Source: Elymus sibiricus (taxonomy: Eukaryota; Streptophyta; Magnoliopsida; Poales; Poaceae). From it: a stretch of DNA of 64,000 nucleotides. The DNA is taken from assembly GCA_039707655.1 (NCBI GenBank), contig CM077670.1, forward strand, positions 143,200,001 to 143,264,000, given 5' to 3'. A model generated the notes under the pieces. It was not told the DNA's origin. It ran no database searches and was given only the letters and a program-made list of their open reading frames with translations. Position 1 is the stretch's first letter. Each line of letters starts with the position of its first letter. Position numbers and translations under genes: made by a program. Below, piece by piece: positions 57,346 to 64,000 of this stretch.

Positions 57346-58008
57346 GCTCCACGGATACGAGTGACATGGAGCTGTACACGCTCCGGGGCTCTCTCTACCC
57401 ACACTGCCTTCGGCACATGAGAGCTCCTTCCCACTCTTATGGAAGCCCCATGCTCAGCGCTGGCGGATGCCCCATGCTCCGCGTTGGCGGCTTACTTGAG
57501 GGGCCCTCGGCCATCACATCCTCAAGCTGACCCGTGTCAAACACGGCAGCATGTATCTTTCTATTATGTAATGAACGTGCTTCATGCATCAGTAAAGCTT
57601 AGTTCCTTCAAAACCCCGTGTGCTTGCCGCTGCAGGGCGCGCGCTCATGGTTTCGCCCGTGCCTGTCACGCGAGCGGGGGCTGGGCACGGTGTCTGTGCT
57701 CGGGTCAGTCCCAGCAGCACTGAAAAACCCAAGCGACTGAGCTCTGGTTCGCGGGCCTGCTCTCGTGCACGTCACCTCACCATGTCCTTGGAGCTCTTGT
57801 CTCCTCGTGTAACACCCACAGGCGACCTCGCGAGCGCGCCCTGCTGCACTATTCGCAAAAACTTGGTAGTTTTCCTGGCGCAGGATACGAAGGCCTCAGG
57901 AGCACCCCCTCGGGTCCTATGGACGGAAGGCCTCACAAGGGACTACACCTCACGAGCCGTGCTCTGCGAAGGACTCGCCCCAAGCCGCACGCCTCGAAGG
58001 AGCTAAGT
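57346..58008 (+). other. Spacer between pol remnant and aORF of element 8
   Basis: No gene. It contains the segment at 57672-57745 that matches 48750-48830 of element 9, and CTCAAGCTGACCCGTG at about 57521. Confidence 0.6.
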
Positions 58009-59055
58009 CTAAAGCACCCCTCGGGTCATCTTCCCTCTCGCTTCTCTGTCGCGGCATCTTGATTTCCTTGGCTCCTCAGGCTCCTCGAGGATCGTCCGAA
58101 TCGGCCCCCACTGGTTGAACTGGGGCATCGCCGCGACCAGCTCAACCTTGTTGGACCAGCGGTGCACCGGGCGCGCATCGTAAGGCACATCCTTTGCCTC
58201 CCTTGGAAATAAAACTTCCCAAGCGTCAGCCATGGCTTCGGCCGAGAGGGGCTCCCGTGCCAGCCGGATCTGGTCTTCGGCTCCAGTGATGTCCCACACC
58301 GGGTGCGAGCGCTTCTGCAGGGGTGCAATGCGGCGGCGGAGAAATTCCTTGGCAATCATGCCCGCCGTGAGCCCGGCCGCACGTAGCTCTGCCAGCCTCG
58401 CCGGGATCGGTCTCAGGGCAGCTCCACCAAGCTTCTTGTGCTCCCAGCGGGGGATCTTCTCAGCCGGCTTGGTAGGGATCGCCAGAAGAGGGCTGGTCCG
58501 CTGGGCATCTACATAGACCCAGCGTGACTAGAAGTTCTCCACCTTCTTCAAGATTTTCATGTCGATGAAGACCTTGCCCATCTCGTCGCCGATATGGAAG
58601 GAGGCCCCTCCGGAGCCGTGGTTCCCAGAGGAAAAAACCCGCAAACTGTAGAAGGTCTGGAAGAGCGCCACAGACGGCATCACTCCCAGGAAGGCCTCGC
58701 AGAGGTACGCGAAGAGAGCAAGAACGAGGACGGAGTTGGGATGAAGGTGGAGAAGGAAAATCTCATAATGCTCGAGGATGGCATAGAGGAAGTCGGAGAA
58801 GGGCAGCACCAGCCCGGCGAAGAGCGAGAGGAAGAAGACGGGGATTACCGTGGGGCCAAGGTCGCGCCATGGGACTGACCCCAGCCAGATCTCGGTGTCG
58901 CCTCCCTCGAAGTGCGCCGAGGCCAACAGGGGGCGGGCCCTGGCCAGCCCGTTCGCGTTGATGGTGGCCGGGAGCAAGGCCGGACCAAGCTCCGCCGCCG
59001 GGGAGCTCTTGCTGGAGGAGGCCCCTGCGGCCGCGGGTTTGTTGCCTGGGGCCAT
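58009..59055 (-). pseudogene. Antisense aORF of element 8, truncated before the intron
   Basis: Starts at ATG 59055 (MAPGNKPAAAGASSSKS), 276 bp inside the 3' LTR. N-terminal domain: AGLVLPFSDFLYAILEHY, FAYLCEAFLGVMPSVALF, RWVYVDAQ and FLRRRIAPLQKR, then FNQWGPI. One in-frame stop (TAG at 58528-58530) is the only defect up to 58009, where an abrupt end after an Arg/Glu-rich stretch suggests that the acidic region, intron, coiled coil and C-terminal part were deleted. A TATA-like CGATAAAGCC lies on the minus strand at about 59167-59176, as in element 4. Confidence 0.82.
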
Positions 59056-59330
59056 GGCGGAGGAGAGATTGGGAGTTGGAGGACGAGCAACAGGGGAGCT
59101 GCTCGCGCGGGACGAAAGGGCAAGATGGGGACGAGGAGCAACGACGCGCCTGCGCCCCGAGCGCGCAGGCTTTATCGCCAAAATGGCGGTTACCAAGGCA
59201 TCGTGGGGAGTGGCGGCGACCCTGCCCGTGAAAGCCGCCATGCGTCACCTCTGGGCCCGGCAGTTCAGTGGGCCCCGCGGCATTTCATCCCTAACGGGCG
59301 GAACGTGCGCGCCACGGGCCCGGGGGCTAC

Positions 59331-60217
59331 TGCCGGCCCAATGGGAACCAGGGTACCACGGCCCGTTTGCCTCTGGCCTAGAGGACCGCGCTCGGCGGCC
59401 GGCCCATGAGAGGGGCCCTACCGCGGCCGCTTCAGAGGAAGCCGCCTCGCGAGGCGCGAGCCTCACAAGGCTCCTCCCTGCCAGGCCAGGACCTGCCGAG
59501 GCCGCCAAGCGCCAGGTTTCGTCGCGAGGCTCCCCTCGCGAGGCCTTCTCACAAAGCAGGTCGTGCGGTGCCAGCCGCGGGGCTCCGTGCCCAGCACATG
59601 GGTGATGTCCCGCTGTCAGGATAAGGACAGCGGGGCGCGACCAAGCCCAGCTTCCATTCTGGTGATAAGGAAGCAACGGCATCTGCCTCCCCCAAAGCAC
59701 ATCCCAAAGGGTTTCCTCTTTGGTGATAGAAGATTAGGACGGATCAGCTCGCCAGGACGGAGGTCATCGCCAAGCCCACCAGCGCGTCACAAGGAGCTAC
59801 ATTGGAAGGCGGAGACCGCCTTTAGTCAGGATAAGCCTGCGCCCCTGTCCCCCTTTGAATTGCCGCCCTGTGGCTACCCTTTCCCGCTCATATTTTCGGG
59901 GAAGAGGACCAAGGCACTACAAAAGGGGCAGGGCCACTTCCATGTAAGGCGATCGATTCATTCTCCCCCACACCTCGTGTACTTGGAGCCACAAGCTCTC
60001 CATCACAGAGCAATCCAACACAAGCAGGAGTAGGGAGTTACACCACACGGTGGCCCGAACCTGGCTAGCACGCGCGTCCCCTTCGTGTCCTGTGAGAGCC
60101 AGCGAGTCCAGCGCGTCCCCGCCGTAGTCCCGTCGTAGGCTGCCAAGCAAAGTCCCCCAGAGTTCGAATCCTAAGTTCTTGGAGATGTTGCTTGGACGCA
60201 AATCCTAGACTCCGACA
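59331..60217 (+). repeat. 3' LTR of element 8
   Basis: 887 bp, starting TGCCGGCCCAATGGG (the usual TGTCGG with T to C) and ending ACTCCGACA, preceded by a GGGCCCGGGGGCTAC tract. It has several CCTCGCGAGG palindromes. Confidence 0.9.
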
Positions 60218-60997
60218 GTTGCACTTGTCACCAGTGTTATCATGTAAAAGATACATTTAATCTTAAGTTAGATCTGCACTGTGCTTGTGATGTAATGCAA
60301 ATTATATTGTTTTTGGGATGAATGTATGCTATTTCCTTTTCTTATCCTGCCTTTACATGAATTGTATACCCTACGCTTGCCGGATGCTTTCCGGTACGCA
60401 CACTCTTGCCGCGAGCGCTTGAGGGCGGATCCTTAGTAGCCTGCCGGAAGTGCTGCTATCGGCAGGTTTTACCTTTGACGGTTCCAACGCAGCTGCTTAA
60501 GTTGTTGAGCGGACTCGAAACAAAGTAAGAGCGTGATCGGTCTCGGCAAGGTTCCTTAGCGTGCATGTTTCTCATACAAAGACAAAAATTGTTCGAGGAA
60601 GATTGCTATTACAACAAAGAATTAAAGTTTTTCAACTTAGCTTTTTCTTTGCTGTATCTCTTGTTTGTAAAAAATGATCACTTGAACATCATTTAGTGGT
60701 ATCCACACCATCATCCCCCCCGGGAAACTTGCACGCGAGGCAACCTTCTGTCCTTTTGAGAAAAAAGAAGAAGAGAAAGAAGTGGTTGGATGACTTGAGT
60801 TTTATACAAGGCGAAGTATAACACAACATCACATGTAATCATACACAAGAAGAAATGTATTTTAACAAAGAGTTGCAAAACACTTAGCTTTATTTTATTT
60901 ATGCACAGGGTCTGCGCCTGGCTTTGTACATAGGGTTACTTGTCTTGCCAATAAAGCTTGTACAAAAGGTGTTGCCGGGAAGCCCGGCAACTGCGCC
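60218..60997 (-). other. Spacer of element 1 between the integrase end and the aORF 3' end
   Basis: Nothing recognised: no long open frame on either strand. The pol gene (minus) and the aORF (plus) converge on it, so it should contain both transcript ends; no clear signal is visible. Confidence 0.5.
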
Positions 60998-63526
60998 TTA
61001 TGGATAGAACTTGCGAAGATGCTCAATATTCCATGAGTTTTGCACTAGGATGCCATCTTCGGTCTCCAGACGGACTGCGCCAGGTCTGGTGACTCGCACT
61101 ACCCGATAAGGGCCTTCCCACTTCGGCGTCAGCTTGTTGGATCCCTTGGCGAATTGGAAACGCTGAAGAGCAAGGTCGCCTTCCTCAAGGCTTCGAGCAT
61201 GGACTTTGCGGCTATGATAGCGCCGCAAAGCTTGCTGGTAGCGCGCAGCTCGCACAGTAGCCCAAAGAAGATCTACCTCAAGGAGCGTGGCATCATCTTG
61301 CCGCAGCTACTCTTGCTGTGCTTCATCATAAGCAAGCACTCGAGGTGACCCATATGTGAGTTCTGTGGGGAGCACCGCCTCTACACCATAGACTAGGGAG
61401 AAGGGTGTTTGGCCGGTAGCTCAATTTGGTGTCGTCCTGAGTGACCAAAGAACTGCAGGCAACTCATCAATCCAGTGCCTTCCGCACTTGTGTAGCTTGT
61501 CAAAAGTTCTCGTCTTAAGGCCTCGCAGCACTTCAGCGTTTGTCCTTTCCGCTTGGCCGTTGCTTCTCGGGTGAGCAACAGATGCAAAACAAATTTTTCC
61601 TCCAAAATCTTGGATGTACTGCATGAAGGCGCGGCTCGTGAACTGTGTGGCATTGTCTGTGATGATTCTGTTAGGGACACCGAAACGGCAAACTAATCCT
61701 TTAAAGAACTTGACGGCTAACTGTGCTGTCACCTTCCTCACTGGTTCTACCTAAGGCCACTTTGTGAACTTCTTGATTGCGACGTACAAGAAATCAAAGC
61801 CCCCGGTAGCACGGGGAAAGGGGCCCAAGATATCGAGCCCCCAGACCGAGAAAGGCTAGGAGAGTGGGATTGTTTGAAGGGCTTGTGCTGGCTGATGTAT
61901 GTTCTTCGAATGAAACTGGCATGCTTCACACTTGTTTACTAGCTCAGTTGCATCCTGGAGGGTAGTGGGCCAATAGAAGCCTTGCCGGAAAGCCTTGCCG
62001 ACAAGAGCTCTTGATCCTATGTGAGAACCACATATGCCTCCATGTATCTCGGCCAACAGCTTCAGGCCATCTTCCCGGTAGATGCACTTCAATTTCACCC
62101 CATTTGGTCTTTTTCTGCGCAGAATGCTGACAACAAACTGATACATACTTGACTGGTGGGCTATTTTCTCAGCTTCTTCTTGCTCATCGAGAAGTTCTCC
62201 TGTTTGAAGAAAACAGATGATTTGTTGTGCCCATGCCGAAGCCTGTGGCTCGATGACATGGACTAAAGGCATCTCTTCGGTTGTGGGAGCACTTGCCTCG
62301 ACGGCTAGAACCTGAGGCCGCTACTCACCAGCAGACGCGTTGTTACTGGCAACTTCCTTGGCGGTGGCTTCTGGAAGCTCTGCCGGGAAGTTCTTACCGG
62401 TGTTCAACTTTCTTCTTTTGTTCGCCTGCATTGATGGCGCGACAAATGGTTGAGTCAAATTGAGCACAAAAGTTCTTGGTTCCACAGGTAGCTTTTGGGC
62501 GGCACACTTCGATAGATGATCCGCAATGCTGTTTTCCGCACGAGAAATGTGCTTTGTTTGCAATCCGTCAAAGTTTTCCAATTTCCTCACTTCTTCTACA
62601 TAAGCCTCCATCAATGGGCTCTGATAATCTTTGTTTACTTGCTTCACAATGAGCTGCGAGTCTCCACGGATGATCAATTTTCTGATTCCAAGGTCCACTG
62701 CGATCCTGAGACCGGCAAGGAGCCCTTCATACTCAGCAGTGTTGTCTGTAGCTTTCTCCCTGGGAAAGTGCATTTGTACCACGTACTTGAGGTGTTCTCC
62801 GGTGGGTGCGACAAGCAGCACTCCGGCACCGGCGCCTTGCAGCGAGAAAGCACCGTCAAAGTACATGATCCATTCTTTGGTTGCTTCTTTGCCGGGAAGA
62901 GTAGTTTCTTGAATCTCTTCGTCGGGCGTTGGTGTCCATTCGGCAATGAACTCCGCCAAAGCCCTGCTCTGAATAGTTGAAGTACATTCAAACTTAAGTG
63001 CAAAACTAGACAGATCCAATGACCACTCCACTATCCTGCCAGTGGCATATGGATTTCTCAAGATGCGTTGCAACGAAAAGCAAGTGACAACGGTAATTTC
63101 ATGTGCTTGGAAGTAATGGCGCAGCTTTCTCGAGGCCATGAGAAGGCCGAAAAGCAGCTTCTGCACACTAGAGTACCTTGACCTAGCCCCCTGTAAAAGG
63201 GAACTAACAAAGTACACTGGGCGCTGCACCATCTTCTTCTTCGGCACTACTTGTTGGTTTGCTGCATTTGCTTGCGCTGATTTTGACTTGTCAGCACTAG
63301 ACTCTGCCGGGGAAGATTCCGGTTTGTCGCTTGATAGGCATGCTACTGCTGCATCCTCATTATCTGCTTCTCTCTCTGCCACTAATGCAGCACTGACCAC
63401 TTGATTTGTTGCTACCAAATATAGCAGCAACGGGTCTTGTGGCTTAGGCGCAACTAGTGTTGGCGGAAAGGAGAGGTACCTCTTCAAATCTTGTAGCGCG
63501 GCCTCCGCTTCCGGAGTCCATTTCAT
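60998..63526 (-). pseudogene. pol: Pol of element 1: RT thumb, two RNase H modules, integrase
   Basis: One minus-strand frame from 63526 to 60998. Order: RT thumb (KWTPEAEAALQDLKRYLS), a variable Ser/Ala/Asp linker (about 63350-63230), first RNase H (PVYFVSSLLQGARSRY, LRHYFQAHEITVV), second archaeal-like RNase H (YFDGAF, NTAEYEGLLAGLR, RGDSQLIVKQV, ADHLSK), then integrase. Integrase has the H2C2 zinc region (HGGICGSHIGSRALVGKAF..CEACQ), a core with LDILGPF, ITDNATQF and E at the D-35-E spacing (NGQAE), and the C-terminal LTPKWEGPYRV and HLRKFYP. The dual RNase H is typical of the Tat lineage. Stops at 62321, 61856, about 61751 and 61423 (T/A changes, one CGA-to-TGA-like) inactivate it. The frame ends at 60998. 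Confidence 0.92.
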
Positions 63527-64000
63527 TGGTCATGCCTTTTTGCCTTTTTCAAGATCTTGAAAAACGGCAAGGCGCACTCAGCAGACTTGGAGATGAACCT
63601 GCTTAATGCAGCTACACAACCGGCAAGGCGTCGCACATCCTTGACGCGCTTTGGTGCTTCAATTTGCTCAATGGCTTTGATCTTGTCGGGATTGGCTTCA
63701 ATTCCACATTGAGATACAAAGAACCCGAGAAGTTTGCCGGATGGAACGCCAAACACACACTTCTCGGGATTGAGCTTCAAATTTGTTCTGTGCAAGTTTG
63801 CAAACGTTTCTTCTAAATCCTGCATGAGGGTTGATTTGTCCTTGGTTTTGACCACTATATCATCCATATACGCTTCCACATTCCTGTGGAGCTGAGGCTC
63901 AAAACCAATTTGGACTGCTCTTGCAAAAGTTGAACCAGCACTTTTTAGTCTGAAAGGCATACGCACGAAGCAATATGTACCACATGGAGTAATAAATGCG
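63523..64000 (-). pseudogene. pol: Reverse transcriptase (palm) of element 1, runs off the window
   Basis: Open on the minus strand from the right edge (AFITPCGTYCFVRMPF) to a stop at 63523. It has the catalytic YMDDIVVK (YMDD at 63859-63870), KLNPEKCVFGVPSGKLLGF and RRLAGCVAALSRFISK. A small indel at about 63530 separates it from the thumb/RNase H frame. The catalytic aspartates are intact, unlike in element 9. The upstream fingers, protease and gag must lie beyond 64000. Confidence 0.92.

Larger units (their letters stand above)
42646..60217 (+). mobile_element. Element 8: Tat-type Gypsy element with antisense aORF, interrupted by element 9
   Basis: Starts TGTCGGCCCAGTGGG at 42646, 12 bp after the aORF stop of element 1, and ends ACTCCGACA at 60217. 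The flanking 5-mers are gttgt (42641-42645) and gttgc (60218-60222), one mismatch. Its pieces are 42646-42718 and 53861-60217. Order: LTR, gag-protease, a heavily deleted pol remnant, spacer, aORF on the minus strand, polypurine tract, LTR. LTR and gag are close to those of element 4, so both belong to one family. Confidence 0.88.
537..64000 (-). mobile_element. Element 1: Tat-type Gypsy LTR retrotransposon with antisense aORF, partial (runs off right edge)
   Basis: This is the host of every other insertion. In minus orientation it shows pol from the right edge to 60998, then a spacer, then the plus-strand aORF (start 1744, stop 42633), a polypurine tract (1353-1367) and the 3' LTR (537-1352). 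Its own sequence survives in pieces: 537-2010, 7802-10619, 24923-25339, 42361-42645 and 60218-64000. Pol order RT, RNase H, second RNase H, integrase, together with an antisense extra ORF next to the 3' LTR, fits the Tat lineage of Ty3/Gypsy. Gag, protease and the 5' LTR must lie beyond 64000. All coding parts carry stops or frameshifts, so it is dead. It is the oldest element here, because all the others sit inside it. I did not assign a database family name. Confidence 0.88.

Noticed and set aside
60218..60997. Possible gene in the spacer of element 1
   Set aside because: No open frame over 60 codons with domain character; composition like the neighbouring element.
1..64000. CRISPR array, bacterial operon, tRNA or rRNA genes
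   Set aside because: No direct-repeat/spacer pattern, no cloverleaf or rRNA motif recognised; everything points to plant nuclear repeats.

Overview
The window is intergenic DNA of a large, repeat-rich grass genome, most probably a Triticeae species (wheat, Aegilops, barley or rye). Almost all of it is a stack of nested LTR retrotransposons plus one CACTA DNA transposon. I see no rRNA, tRNA, CRISPR or intact host gene. The only host-gene remnant is a two-exon B3-domain fragment at the left edge (90-536). It is cut by the 3' LTR of a Gypsy element of Tat type (element 1), which lies on the minus strand and runs from about 537 past the right edge.

Element 1 shows its 3' LTR (537-1352), then an extra gene on the plus strand, antisense to pol (the additional ORF, aORF, 1744-42633), and then pol on the minus strand (integrase, two RNase H modules, reverse transcriptase; 60998-64000 and beyond). 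Four elements have landed in or beside the aORF, each leaving a 5-bp target-site duplication (TSD). Removing the insert and one TSD copy restores the aORF reading frame at each coding junction.

The four inserts are: (a) a 4.1-kb solo LTR, 2011-7801 (TSD actgc), itself split by a 1.68-kb solo LTR, 2676-4355 (TSD cgcct); (b) element 4, 10620-24922 (TSD aacta), a Tat-type element whose gag is broken by a right-truncated CACTA transposon at 13713-~21906; (c) element 6, 25340-42360 (TSD ctgac), a non-coding Gypsy-like element carrying element 7, 27789-36955 (minus strand, TSD aggag), a gag-protease element without reverse transcriptase; (d) element 8, 42646-60217 (TSD gttgt/gttgc), whose 5' LTR was hit by element 9, 42719-53855 (TSD ccggc). 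Elements 8 and 9 are also Tat-type.

The most interesting biology is the antisense aORF. Four independent copies occur (elements 1, 4, 8, 9), each just inside the 3' LTR. They share an N-terminal 'putative gypsy-type transposon' domain. Three share a phase-2 intron of 78-79 bp at the same place. Three have a TATA-like box 115-145 bp before the ATG. The longest copies add a coiled coil and a C-terminal domain. Element 7 carries a different extra gene, in sense, behind what looks like its own LTR-like promoter. Three unrelated-looking LTRs and that internal promoter share a long GC-rich inverted repeat; in the three LTRs it lies about 45 bp upstream of the TATA box. Element 6 carries three copies of a paired-hairpin motif related to its polypurine tract.

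Decay is advanced. Gag and pol genes carry frameshifts, deletions and many CAG-to-TAG stops, the pattern expected from deamination of CHG-methylated cytosine.
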